NCBI RefSeq assembly: GCF_900964775.1
Contig: NC_041806.1
Location: 16,956,297 to 17,020,296, forward strand
Length of the DNA stretch: 64,000 nucleotides
DNA from: Scleropages formosus
Lineage: Eukaryota; Chordata; Actinopteri; Osteoglossiformes; Osteoglossidae
Reading direction: 5' to 3'
In this document: positions 12,420 to 25,200 of the stretch, piece after piece
How the letters are laid out: every line of letters begins with the position of its first letter
How positions within the stretch are numbered: position 1 is the first letter of the stretch
Notes under the pieces: model-generated
What the model was told of the DNA's origin: nothing
What the model saw: the letters and a program-made list of their open reading frames with translations, nothing else
Databases searched by the model: none
Translations under genes and position numbers: made by a program

Positions 12420-13859
12420 TATGTGTGTATATATATATATATTTCTTTCCAGAAGCTTTATTTTTATCGCATACAGATCTTTGTTATCTGAGAAGAAATG
12501 TCATTGAATTGGGTGTCATTGCGACACAACACTGCAGAAGTTCTTGTGTCAATAGTATTATGCCACTCTGTGGAAAAGGTGGACTAACACCTTAAGCGAG
12601 GAATGAAGGTGCATGGAAGCTCCTGCTTCGAATCTGTGATCCATAGTCATTTTTTTGTCTGGTCGCAAGTGAAAATTGAAAGAGAGCAAAGTGCTTCCCT
12701 CAACCCACACAAGCATGTAGTAACTTAAAAGTTGTACGAGCAGATCTTAATGAGCACCTTGTTGGATAAGTTCTGAACAGCACGTCCTCTCCATGTCCTC
12801 AACACATGTGACATGGTGTGCGTACAGCCAGCACCGCGATGAGCTTGTCACCTTTACTCAATGCTCGCTTTGGCCTTTAGCTGGGGATTTAGGATTAGCA
12901 TGTCGAGCTAAAGCCCTGACTCTTGGCCTCAGGTTGCATGTGCTGCGGCTGCTCCGAAATGCAGCCTTGGCCTCAGCTGAGAGTAGCTACCTGTGACAGA
13001 CCTGTGAGAGTCCGCCAAACGTGTCTCTGAGGGCATCAGGGCCGTGACGAAGGGTTCTGCTGAAGCAAGGGGTCTGGGCAGCTTTTACTGTGGTAAAGTG
13101 CAGCGTGTTCCTCACATGACCCCTGCTCGAGAGAGTACCCCGAGGGACATGTCATCAAGGGTGTTACCGAAGAACAAAGAACTGCCCCAGTCTGCCCACA
13201 GATCACTGTTTTGCTCCAGCTCCAGCGCAGAAACTCGACAAGAAATGTGTGGATTTTTGTCGTGGGACACAGATGCGGAGCGGTTCCGATCCGATTCCAC
13301 GCCACTTGGGACCGCTTCGTGGCACGGCGTACTGGGATACTTTTTTTTTTTTTTCCTCACCACGTTTTGTCCCGTGTATTTACTTTCACTAGTTAGGTGT
13401 GAAGCGTCATGATCGAGTCTCGATTGGGTTAAGATGCGTTTTAGATAACCCGAGTCAACAATGGGAAAGTGCTGTTAATATTTAAGCAGTGCAACTTTTT
13501 GATACAACACACATTTCTTCGAGCAGAACGATTACGTTTCCTTCTAGTTTCCCGGGTGTGCAGCCTAAAAATAAAACCAAGGCAACAGAAAAAACACTCT
13601 AGTGTAGTCTTATTCGCTAATAATATTTATGCGCGTGTCCTGTAAAATTTCCAATTTCATTGTTAACGCAGCTGCTCATGATCATATTCTGAAAAATAGG
13701 AAAACGCTCAGACAGGGATTCCTAAAAAAGGCCGTTCTGTTCATCATTTGCAAAAACTGGAAAATCTGCATATTTACAATAAAGAATAAAGTTCACAGCT
13801 GGGTTTTAAACGACATCGCTGGGAGGCAATTGTGCCCCGTGTTCCCACGAACACTCCCC
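12420..13859. other. Intergenic spacer between DHRS1 and HOMEZ
   Basis: No gene is recognised. A 122-codon open frame at 13044-13412 has no family resemblance, no splice support and overlaps a poly-T run, so I treat it as chance. GC content rises towards the HOMEZ promoter. Confidence 0.5.
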
Positions 13860-14489
13860 TTTCCCAACTAAGATGGCGATGACGACCATTTACAAACCCG
13901 CCCAAGCACGAGCTCCATTCAATCGCCAAGAGCGCAGACGGTCGTGCACGGCCTCGTCCCTCCTCCAATGCCCGCCCCGTCCAGGACACGTAGCCCCGCC
14001 CCCTCCATCGTCACCCAGGGAGACGGGGGCCTAGTTTTTCAAGTTTCCCGACCATCCGCCTAGCCTCGATTTGGCCGGACAGCAGAGAACATTTGGGATT
14101 TCCAGAACAAAAGCAACGCGGACAGAGGAGCGGGTCAGGGAACACCACACAAACGCCTTGTTGTTGTGGTGCTGCTGAACCAATTCTAACTTTCCGACCG
14201 ACTACCTTTTTTTAGTTATATATCGTTAGTTTGTGTACATTGAGGCAAGAAAACAAAGGTATTGGTCAGTTTTGATTAATTATTAACTCCGAGGATACAA
14301 AATTATTGTATCGAGACACCGTTGTGTCCCCCCCCAAGGTTCGAGCAAGGGAAATTAAAGCGACTGGGGGGGCAGACAGACCTTATTGTCTTTTTTTTTT
14401 TTATTGTTCCTCACAACTTCGGGCAGAGAAACGAGAGCAGAAAAAAATAAGGGCATCGAGGGGAAAGAGCGAGGAACAACAATAACTGG
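13860..14489 (+). promoter_or_regulatory. HOMEZ CpG-rich promoter and 5' UTR
   Basis: CpG- and GC-rich region with a YY1-type element aagatggcg at 13870-13878 and GC-box-like cccgccccc around 13997. Poly-purine and poly-T runs precede the first coding codon. A 5' splice site (ATG|gtaagt) is at 14492/14493. Transcription probably starts between 13870 and 14200; the exact site is inferred. Confidence 0.55.
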
Positions 14490-14813
14490 ATGGTAAGTTT
14501 ATTTTTGTGCGGCGCTGGAGCGCGTCGGCGTCAGTGCGCCTGTGCGATCCGCGCAGCCCGCTCGCGAAAACCCGTCCGCGCGATCCGCTCGCGCAGCCCG
14601 TCGCTGCGCCACAAAGGAAGGAAAGCGAGCGGTCGCTGTATTGTTGTTGACATCGTCCTCTTCGTCGACTGGCTCGCCGGGGCCAGCCTCCAACTTGAAG
14701 TGTATTTAAATATTTCCCTATTTACGCGTGGTAACCTTAGACGAACTTTAGGCGGCTGTAGTTTTGTCTAATTATCGAGAGGTTTAAGAAACAGTTGGCG
14801 AGCGGAGGAGGTG

Positions 14814-14848
<35 letters not shown>

Positions 14849-17800
14849 GGCGAGCTCTGGTAGTTACTGTCCGCGTCTCCAACCAGTTAGTTGTGTGTGA
14901 CTGCCGCGTTTCCTTAGTTAGAATAATGACTAATAATAATGAAGACGGAACTTTACCAAGATTATAACGAGCTAGTAAATTGAATATCCAGTAAAAGTTG
15001 CAATAAAATAACCGGCTCGCCAAGTGAGCGCCTCATAATTGTTTGGGTCTAGTAACGGCCAGCTGGTGTTAGCTAGCTAGCCAGCGGTCTGGAGACGCCA
15101 ACTGTTAAAAACCCACTTTTAACCAAGTTTCGCGGAATAACCGAACGCAGCCGACTCTCGATTTCTGTGTGGCGCTGACTCGCTGTTTGTCAGCTCGCGT
15201 CAACACACATACTGTGCGCACTACAACAGGCTAATTAGCATATTCCGAAGTACACACGGTGTGTTACTGTGTATAAAGACGTTCGCACTTTTATCTACGT
15301 TCGGTAGCTCGATGGGGTTCCTCGACCCCCCCCCCATGAACTCGTGTAGCGCCTGTGAGAATTAACACGGCGGATGCCTCCTTATCGGTATCTGTACGTC
15401 CCGCTGCGAGGACACGGCCATTGGGCGACGGAGCCGAGCCCTCGAACCGTGTGCGTGTGCCCGGGTCACCCCGCAGGCCTCGCGCTCCTCGGCAGCGCCA
15501 CACTGGAGCGAGCCGGCGCGCGCGTGCCGGGACAAACTGCACGTACATCATCATGTGTGGTGTGTGCGGTGGTCTGTTGGTCCCGCAGTGTGAAACATTC
15601 GGTTTAAAAAAAAAAAAAAAACTGGTGATTTTATTTTTGGGTAGATAGTGAATTGTACATTCACATTGTTTCATATAGTATAACTGCACCCAGTCCTATT
15701 ATAATTCAAACTGTTCAAAGGGAGGGTAAATCGATCACAATTATAATTATTACACAAACTGCTATTTTGTGATTGTTGGGCTTTATCAAGTGTGCCTTTT
15801 GTTTTATAGATTGAAATGCTTTAGTTATATATCAGCTGACTCTTCAGATTTGAATTGGTTTTTGAGCAGATTTTCCCATAGTGGAAAATGTCCTGGTGTT
15901 TTTACCCTGTGCTGTTCTTTGTAGGTAAGAGGTGCTGCTCCATCACTGCGGTATCCCACTGGAGCAAGAGGGGCAGTCCATTCCCCAGAGATTTCTGTGG
16001 AAAACGCAAGAGGATCAGACAACTCGGTCCCCTTTAATATCTCTTTTGGGGATCAGAGGGCAGAGGTCTCGAGTCAAGAGGCAAGCAGGACATCATCTCG
16101 AAAGGGCAAGTTTTTCCATGGCAATACAGGACTTTCCGCGAATGCTGTGACATCACTGGCATGAAAGGAGAATTCAAAACAAAAAGAAAACACCCCGCAG
16201 TTTTTACAGGTGCTAGGCATGGAAATTTGCCTGTAAAGCTGTTGTAATGCTGCAAAAAGTTGTTTTAAAATGTTACACTAGTCACTTTGAGATTTATATA
16301 GAAAAGTTGTCAATTTATGTATATGGTGGTTATGTAAGTACTCTTTTTAATTTGAAACCAATGCAAACTTAACTTCTTGGAGCATCACAGGTGTCAGTAT
16401 AGAGCAAAATATACCATCTACCAATAGTCTTCCTGTAATACTTTTGCAACTTTGTCATTTCCTTTATATAATGCAATGTGATTGTGATATTACCATTTAA
16501 AAAGCCAGAGTGTAATTTTGTAACTCGCTTCTAAATGCAGCACTAACGGTGCCTGTCTTATCTGGTGCTCTAATAACCTTTTAATATATTTGTTTACAAG
16601 AGTACCAGTGTTCTTCATAAGACCAGGCAGCAATAAATTTGAGATTTACTCATACTCATTACCTCACAAGGGGCATGTTTTCATGGTTTATTAACTCCAC
16701 TGAAGAAATGCTAGAACTTCAGCGCTGGTTTAAAACCCTGCTTACACAAGCAGTACTTTAGATACACGCTAGCACTATGTCTCGTGTAACATCCCATCAC
16801 TTGACTCCTGTTAAATATTGTTTTAGCCTGTATAGAGGCAAGGATGTTTTTTAAATTTAAAAAAATTGTGTAATCCATCACAGCTGAAAATTTAGTACAT
16901 AACTTGCAAAACTATGTTGTCATAGATGGAAAATTTCCAGTTTCTTGCAAATGTGGCAATATTTTTAACAAAGCACAAGTTAAAGCAAAAATCATGTCAA
17001 GCTTTCGAGTGAGGAAGTATGCTCATTGTGATATAAATGCACTTCTTGAGAGGAGTACTTCCAGCCAAATGCTGGGCCGCTTGTGTGAACAACATATAGT
17101 CGCTAGGTCTCGTGACTATTTCTGCCCTGGAGATTTGGCAGCATTGACGCTGCAGCCCTGGGAAGCTCCAGCTGATCCTCCATGACAGGGCAGGCCTGAG
17201 TCACCCTTCCTTCCTTAGGGTGAGATGGAACTCCCGTGGACACGCCGTGGCTTGCTTTTGGTGTTGTGGCCCATGTGCTCGTGAGCTGCGTCGCTGTTGT
17301 GTCGTGCTGTGCTCCCGTTTCTCTTGTAGTTGGTGACGAGTGGACCTGTATAGCATCCATGTTGCTTTTGTGTTGACAGTCTCCTGGCTTTCATGTCCCA
17401 CCGACTCGCTAGCAAGTCAGCAGGGTCTGGATGCACAGATGCAGTTGCGTTCGCATGCACACACTCGCGCAGTGTAACACATAACGCTTCATCGCCACAC
17501 TGTTGGCACGCTGCATGCCATGAAACATGGCAGCCGGTGGCTAACAAAACATCGACTCGTAGATGGCGATGTCAGTGTTAAGAAAGATCTTAAAAATGAG
17601 GGTTTTTACCTTTTTCTTCTGCTGTCTCCACAGTCTGGAGCGGAACAGGGGATGACAACACAGATGGCGACGCGTGACCGTGACCGAACGGGCATAGAGA
17701 TGGAGAGGCAGCCTTTCAGGGCTGGAGCAGCAAGGGACACAGATGGGAAGAAGGGATCCCATCAAAACAAGAATGGGAAGGCTGAACATGCAGCACTGGA

Positions 17801-19745
17801 CAGTGACAGTGAGGGGGGTGGGGCCGTCGTCAGCTTCAGCACCAATCACAACTCAGTCGTGTGCCTGCCCCTGGTGTCTGAGGGGCTCAAGCTGGTGTGG
17901 ACACAGTCTGACCAGACGAAAGAGCTCGATGGCATTCCAGAGCTGGTGCAAGCTTTCAACGTGTTCCCTTACCCAACCTCTCAGGAGGTGGCCTTCCTGG
18001 CACGTCGCTGTGCGCTGCCGCTGGACAAGGTGAAGGTGTGGTTTATGGTGCAGCGCATCAAGTATGGCATTAGCTGGGCCTCTGAGGAAATTGAGGAGAC
18101 CCGCTGCAAGTTGGCCGGGCCTGAACGGGCCAGCTTGGGAGAAGAGAACGAGCAGGTGGAGCATTTAAAAGAGCAGGTAGAGAATGGCCAGACGGAGCTC
18201 AGCGGGGATATAGAGGGTGACAGTCCCAAGGAAGAGGCTCAGCCTATTTGTCTGCCTTCCCCACATAAACGGACCAAGCATGAGCCCGAGGATGCTGTCA
18301 AACCCCCCAGCCTCCCTCATTTCCGTTCCTCTCTGCCACCACCCCAGGATTCATACTACTACCGCTCTCCTGTGGACACCGCAGCACTGTCCCTGGGCTC
18401 CCCCGAATCATCTCCAGGTTCTCAACGTCGGCACGGTCGATACAAGAAGTCCAAGGCCCAGTTAGCTGTCCTGCGCAGCAGCTTCCTGCGTGAAAACTGG
18501 CCTGCCGAGGCCGAACTCCGGCGGCTGCAGGAGGAGACGGGTTTGAGCCGCAACGATATCCGCAAGTGGTTCAGCGACAGCCGGTACCAGCTTCGAACTG
18601 GGAGGGCAGGACCCGGCATGGCACAGGCGTTCGCTCCCACCCAAGTGGTAGATGAACAGCCACAGCAGCTGCAGCCTCTTCCCCTTGTGGCCCACGGCCC
18701 CCGACACCAGTCGTTGGGGTCCCGGGGTGGGTCACGTGGGAAAGGTTCCCGCAGTAGCAGGGTACGCGACACCAGCTTCTTTCAGAATTTCTTGTCCACC
18801 AGCCTGGAGGCCGTAGGGGAGATGGGAGTGGCAATGGAGGCAGAAGCAGAAGAGGATGTGGCTGTGCAGGGCACAGTGGCGCATCTGGTTGAAGAAGAGG
18901 AGAGTGACGAAGAGCAGCCTCTCGATTTGAACAATGGTCGCAGAGGATTAGAGACTCATCAGCTGCTTATAGCTGCCCCGTCTTCGCCTTCACCTTCCCC
19001 AGCCAGCACAGCTGCAGCTTCTCCAGGCACCGCTGCCCTTCCCCACAAGCGCTCTAGTGCAGGTACCTCCTCGCAGAAGAGCACCCGTTCCATCAAATCC
19101 AGCCCCACACTTACGAGCTCCTCCCCCTCGAGTCATCCTCCCTCAACCACCTCTACGTCGTCGTCGTCCTCCTCCTCCTCCTCCTCCTCCTCCTCCTCAC
19201 CAGTTCTTACTGCTGCTGGTCGACCACGAAAAACAAAGGAGCAATTAGATGTTTTGAAGCAGCACTTCCTTCGCTGCCAGTGGCCCAAAAGCGAAGACTA
19301 TACCCGTCTGGTGGAGTTGACAGGTTTGCCCCGTGCTGATGTCATCCAGTGGTTTGGAGACACACGCTATGCTGTGAAAAACGGCCAGCTGCGCTGGGTG
19401 CGAGGTGTACGTGACCAGTTTATGGCTGATCTTGCTCTTCAGCAGAATGGCGGAGGTTCTAATGGCACCTCCCGTGGGGGCGGCCGTAGGCGCAAGTTGG
19501 AAGAGAACAGTGGGAGGGCATCACCGCCTAGCAGCAATTCGGACTGTCAGGAGGTGGGCAGTGTGGGGAACTCGGGGGTGGATCTGCGCCCACTGGAGAT
19601 GTACCGGCGCAACACAGGTGCGCTGCAGGAGAAAGACCTGGATGCCCTTTGTCGAAAGTCACGGATGAGCTACCAGCAGGTGCGAGACTGGTTTGCCTGT
19701 CAGGAAGGTGGAATGTCTGATGGTGAGGTCAATGTCACTGACTAA
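14490..19745 (+). CDS. homez: HOMEZ, homeobox and leucine-zipper transcription factor, 704 aa
   Basis: The large exon is 17634-19745 after a strong acceptor (tgtctccacag|). It has no start of its own at the junction, but an ATG at 14490-14492 ends exactly at a gtaagt donor. Joining them gives MSGAEQGMTTQ in frame with no other change, so I place the start there. The alternative start is ATG at 17652, giving 697 aa. Atypical homeodomains: HD1 at about residues 80-160 (WFMVQRIK, then ISWASEEIEETR, very close to human), a second at 266-323 (WFSDSRYQLRTGR), a third at 530-587 (WFGDTRYAVKNGQ) and a C-terminal one at 650-690 (VRDWFACQ). A polyserine run encoded by tcn repeats covers 19145-19200. 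Human HOMEZ (about 550 aa) has the first, third and fourth, so the second is extra. The protein is nuclear and presumably DNA-binding. Confidence 0.93.
14493..17633 (+). other. HOMEZ intron 1
   Basis: A 3.1-kb intron if the first-exon model is right. The first 1.1 kb is CpG-rich and contains A runs at 14819-14845 and 15606-15620, so additional first exons may exist there (14500-15560). A possible internal exon around 15934-16150 has no recognisable protein. No mobile element was identified. Confidence 0.5.
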
Positions 19746-21585
19746 GCAAGCAGTGAAATGTGTTAAATTGGGACAGTGTGCTGCATTTTCTTTCGGTCAT
19801 CGTTTGGGGGAGGAGGAGGGTTGTACATAAATTTGCTAACAGGCCCAATCCCAGCAGCAGAAATTTCCAAGCCTTGTCCTCACACAGAGACATGTGTCAA
19901 GCTGCAAGCTACTTGGAGCACGTGTGAGTTGGACCCAGTCTCGGAGGGTGCTGGGGGGTGCTGGTGGACATTCCCAAACTCCCAGATCCCCCAGGATTGT
20001 GACTTGCACTGAATTCCTGACTGCTGACATGTCTGCTAAGAACCAGGTCTGGGGAGTACTGTTGGGGCAGCTAAGGATGAGTAGCGGTCTGGCACACTGG
20101 TTTAACGAATGAATGTTGTTTTTCCCCTTCAATACATTTGTATTTGTGTTCTTAGTTTTAATGAGCCCAGTAACTTAGTATGGCTTTAACTTCTTAAATG
20201 TAGAGTTTGACATTTGTCCTCCTTAGGTACTTTAGCATAGGTCTTTATATGGCAAATGTGAAGCTGAAAGTCTTAGTGCTGTGCTGGTTGTTACTTCACA
20301 CAACAGGGAGGGACTGACTGACACTGTATGTTCGCTAACACCTCATGAGCAATTGGACATATCTTTAGCTTGTAGCTTAGACTGTTGCACTTAAATGTGG
20401 AGCCTAATATTTTGGATGTCATGTTTTGAGGTTCTTTTTTTCTGAACTTCAGTGCAGATTGTTTTTTGCAACGTCTCAGGCTTTGTGGAGTACCAGCAAT
20501 GTTGCACTCCAGGTTTGATCAACCTGCATGTTACAGATGAGCACACTTTCTCAAACCCTGCTATGGCTTCAGACTTGGTGTAACCAAATCTGGTGTCAAG
20601 TTGAAGGCTATCGTGGTCACTGCAGAATTTGGATATTTTGAAGCACCGTTCATATTTATCCTTTCAAGCAGGTTGGAGACCAGCTTGATATTTGCTCTTT
20701 TTGCCTAAGTTATGGCAGTAGGAATGGGCAAATAGAGGCACACATCAGCGCTTTGAAATGCGGGTTATTTGATTTACAGATATGTACTGTATTCTCCACC
20801 CCGATGTACAATGATATTACATTTGCTAATACATTGTATCTTTAACAAACCATATGCAGCAATGCAACCATTTCATATCTCCTGCATTTAAGAGTAAAAT
20901 TAGGGAGCTTGCATGAAGTACCGTTACAGCTGATGCATCGTATTTATACGTTTAATTTTGGAATTACCAAACCATGTATGTTTACCATGTTTAAGTAAGG
21001 GCTCAAATGCATTCTACTGAGTTGATATTTTACTTAATTTATTGTTTTGAACTTTTTTTATGACCATTGTATAGAAGAGGCATGTGAGTTACTAGCTTTA
21101 TAGATTTATTGTACATTAACACTCTGCACCTAGACAGATAGAATAGCTAGAATTTTTGATACTGTATAATCAATAAAAATTGCAACCAGTGGCTTGTGCA
21201 TATGGATGACTGTACTGCCGTTATGCCACAAACAGTGTTACACAAAGCACAAGTAGCACAACGCCCCTTACTTGTTAGACTTCTGGCCTTTGTCTTCTGC
21301 GCACTCTTGCCGTAACCAGTGTATTACCAGTGTTTTTTCTGTGTTCCAGCTTTAGGCTGCAGGCAAAAAGAACCACACAAGTGCAAACTTTTCCAGATTT
21401 TTCTTGGCGCACCATTTTGTAAAACGTATTCGGTTACAGTGTGCGAGAGAGAGAACCTGCAGGGTCCATGGAGTGTGTTCCACTTAGTAAAACCTGACAC
21501 TGCTGAGGTTTCTGCAAAACTCCCTTATGTATAAAAAGTAAAATCCCTTTTGTAGTGAACTGGACTTTTGTACCTTCCTAATAAA
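19746..21585 (+). terminator. HOMEZ 3' UTR with two poly(A) signals
   Basis: AATAAA occurs at 21172-21177 and 21580-21585, giving 3' UTRs of about 1.45 or 1.85 kb. The region is AT-rich without repeats, as expected for a long 3' UTR. The next gene, RNF212B, ends at 22210 on the opposite strand. Confidence 0.6.
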
Positions 21586-21599
21586 TGCAACAGACTACA

Positions 21600-22209
21600 C
21601 TTGATGCATTACGCTGTTGTGATTCTGTCAGTGAATGTCTACAGACTTGTTTGTATAAGGAAAAACGACTAAGAACAAATACTGCACATCTACTTTCGCT
21701 CAGGAGCGAGCAACTGTATCACTGTGGCCAGCAGTGTGTACTTGCAGGAGGACAGTCTTCTCTTATTGCTCTTCACCCGTATTTAGTTCTGGAACCTTGG
21801 TGCTGCTGAAACAAACCACAGGACAAGTGGAGGATGCAATGACTCATTTGCATGATATTTAGTGCTGGTGGGTACTATGCAACTTGCACATTTAATTATT
21901 GCATCAGACTAGTCTGATCACCTGTAATGACTGTTAAAACTGTTTGCCTTTTTTTAAAAAAAAAAAAAAAAAAAATTGTGCCCTACAATGATACTTCATG
22001 TATGTGTTCTCAATATATGAGCATCTTCATCTTGTTCAAAGGCTTGTGACTCACTGGAGTTGGCACATTTGTGCAATGCCCAAGGAAATGTTTTTGGCAT
22101 AATTTTGCCCAAAGCCTTTTCCTAATTCAGGTAGGGAAAATGTATTTCTTTGCCAACAACTTGCTTACAAAAATGGGTTACTGAAACTTCAAGAACTGAC
22201 AGGCTAACA
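21600..22209. other. Tail-to-tail spacer between HOMEZ and RNF212B
   Basis: Contains a poly-A run at about 21955-21975. ATTAAA on the minus strand (21891-21896) is a possible RNF212B poly(A) signal. Nothing else is recognised. Confidence 0.45.
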
Positions 22210-25200
22210 TCAAAATTCCCCATGTAGAAAGTACATGCTGTAGGAAATTATGCATTCATCATAAAGTGCTTTTATTTGTTCTATGTGCATGCACTGGAAC
22301 ACATTACCAAACTGCTGGCTGCTGCTCTGCAAAACAGAAGACTGGAGTGTTGACCCAGGTCCTAACTGGAACTGTAGCAAACTGGGTGTCCAAGAATGTG
22401 GTCTAAAAGAAGAGTGGGACAACTCATACCAGTTCTTATCAGTTTTATGTTAGTAAGTACAATGAAATGTGTTCACCTGTGAGCTGTGCCAACGGAACGG
22501 GCAGGAGTCCCTGAACAAGAGAGGTAAGTTTATCTTAAGGAAAAATTGCCTTAAGACCAAAATAAGGTAAATTTGGGGGAAAACTATTTTTTTGTGCCTA
22601 TTACCAGGTATTTATGACAAGTGAAAAATCCTAAATGACATGCAACGTTTAACAAACATGAAAAAGAGGGAGGTACATAGGAACATTGTGTCATACTGCT
22701 GGGGACAGCTGGTAGTACAGTAGTTAGAGCTGCTGTCTTTGGACCCAAAAATAAGTAGCTTCACAGGGTAAGTTGCTTTTGACAAAAGCATCAGCTAAAT
22801 GAGTAAATGTACTATAATGTCAAATGTAGGATACACACTACAGATAAGGGTGGCTCTTTTTAGGCTTTCAGGGCTTTAGATCTGGTGGAGCAGAATGAGG
22901 AAAGCACCTGATCTTTAAGTACAGCTTACCCAAAGTACATATTTTGACCCATTTTTCTCCACTGAAATCTGAGTTACAGGTAGTTTTTCCTTCCTTCACC
23001 ACTAGATAACTTTTTCACTTTCTACAAAAACTAACTTGAATCACAAAACATGGGTGACTTGTGGAAGCGTGGGCAGGTGATGTTATCATACAGCAAGTGG
23101 AGCAGTCATGGGTAAATGTTACAACCAAATTCCAACTACAAGTATGCCATCTCTCTCACTCTAACTCACAGAATCCAGGATCCCTCAGAGAACTCGGGGT
23201 AGATACAGAACTGGCTGAGCCTGGAGTCTGAGAGAGAAGGTTGAAAGGGCAAAGGGCACTTCATCTTATTTATCAACGCATTCATATGCACTCCTTGTGT
23301 GCCATCATGGAGTAATCTTAATGTTCAACTCAAGGATATCTAACAGTGCAGCAGTTCCAAAACCTGAACCTGGAATAACTCCAGTATATGTTTTTTTGGG
23401 CCAGCCACTCCTTTTATTCAAATGGTCTGCTACAAACCCTACATGTTTCTCATTTTCTATAAATGTATAAACTTAGACACTTATTTCAAACCACAAAGCA
23501 GTTCTATGTATTTAAATAAGATTTCAGCTGGAACCAAAACCACAAACAGGTTCTACCAGGTCCAAGGCTGAGAACACATGTAACAAGACAATGCTCAAAT
23601 GAAATCAGAAGTGAAAAGCTCACAGTCATCGGCCCCTGGTGAGGACCCTGAGACCTCTGTAGGGACCCTCCAGAAGCAGAGTAGCTGAAACACGTACATA
23701 AAGAAGGCTTGGAACCCAGCAAATTGCACACCAATAGCCACCACATTGACAGCTGCTGCTCTGCAATAAGCCCGGTGCCAGTCATATCTCAGGCTCAAGA
23801 ACTGTCTATAGATACGGAACAGAGATCCATACCTGACATTATAATGGTGTCTTGGAGTGACTGTGGGACAGTATGAGATGAAAACAAGTAAACATATAAT
23901 CAATGTTATTTGTTCAGGAACCAATATAATTTCTGATGAGTATGACATTACTGGGAGATATGCATTGACAGGACTACTAACTGGAAGACTGGTTAACACA
24001 ATGATTACGACTTATATCCGTGGTACCTGTGACACAGAAAAAGCTTCCACAACATCCACAATATAAATATATAAATCCACATCATGATGATAACTTACCC
24101 GGAGGAGTAATGGCCACTGGACGTGACATTCTGTTGAAGCTTTGCAAAAAAAAAACATTTCATTCAACAGAGGTAACACTTCAGATGTAATACAGCCCCT
24201 GTTACTGTTTCCCTCACCTGTTTGTTTGCAAATTCCCTGCAGACACCTGAGGTTGTGTGAGATATAAGTATATTTAAGTAGGGGAGCAGTGTTTTCAGGG
24301 ACTAGCCATGTTTCCAAAACATTGCTTAAGTTCCACAAGAGGCTCTGCTAGTGCAACTTGTCATTTGTCTGACATACCAGATGGAATTCTAAATTACAAA
24401 GTACATTTAGGAAAAAAAGACTCCTGCTACAAAGTATTCCATGTAATGCATGTGTAACATTTTGTTTTCTCTTTCTGTGGCTCTAAGGGGATAATAAAAA
24501 TTACACTGTACATTTACAGTTACTCTCACCCTCCTCTGAGAAAGCGGCTTCTTCAACTCTGCATTCTCCCTTTTGAGCTCTGACAATTCCCTACATAGAA
24601 AAAGAAGTAGAAATTTAGACATGTGCATGTTGTCCTACTGTACTACTGTAAGTAGAGGAAATACTGCAAGCTACAGGACCTCTAGGTCATGCTGCCTGCT
24701 GCCTTTGGCTCTTTCCAAGATGGTAACCTTAGCCATCTTTTGTCAAGAGAGACTCTGTTATCCATATGTAGTCATAAATGTTTGAAAAAATGAAAAAAAA
24801 ATAAATATATATTTATGAATACTTTTTGCTATTCCCAGTTTTCTTGTGGCAGCTGAACCAATGGTGATAAGAATAATATATAAAAATCATTAACATTTCT
24901 AATGTCTTTATTACTTTACACGTGAGACGTGAGCATATATCAGGTATACTCCCATTCACAATACATATTACACTATGACATACAGTATTAAGACATTTCC
25001 ACAGTGCTGTGCAAAAGTATTTTTGCCCCCTTTTTAATTTTCTATTTTTACAGATTTTTTGTGTTAAATTTTATCAGATCTTTTTGTCAGTTCTAACATT
25101 ATATGAATGTGGCTTGAGATAGAAAAAAATTACACCAGTATTGCTTTTATTCCTTAGTGTAGAATATAATTAAATGTGCAATCACAGAGGTGAAGAGAAG

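Noticed and set aside
13044-13412. 122-codon frame upstream of HOMEZ
   Set aside because: No family resemblance or splice support, and it runs through a poly-T stretch.
17520-17633. Extension of the HOMEZ frame upstream to an ATG at 17520
   Set aside because: It crosses a strong acceptor (tgtctccacag) at 17633, and the added residues resemble no HOMEZ; it is intron.
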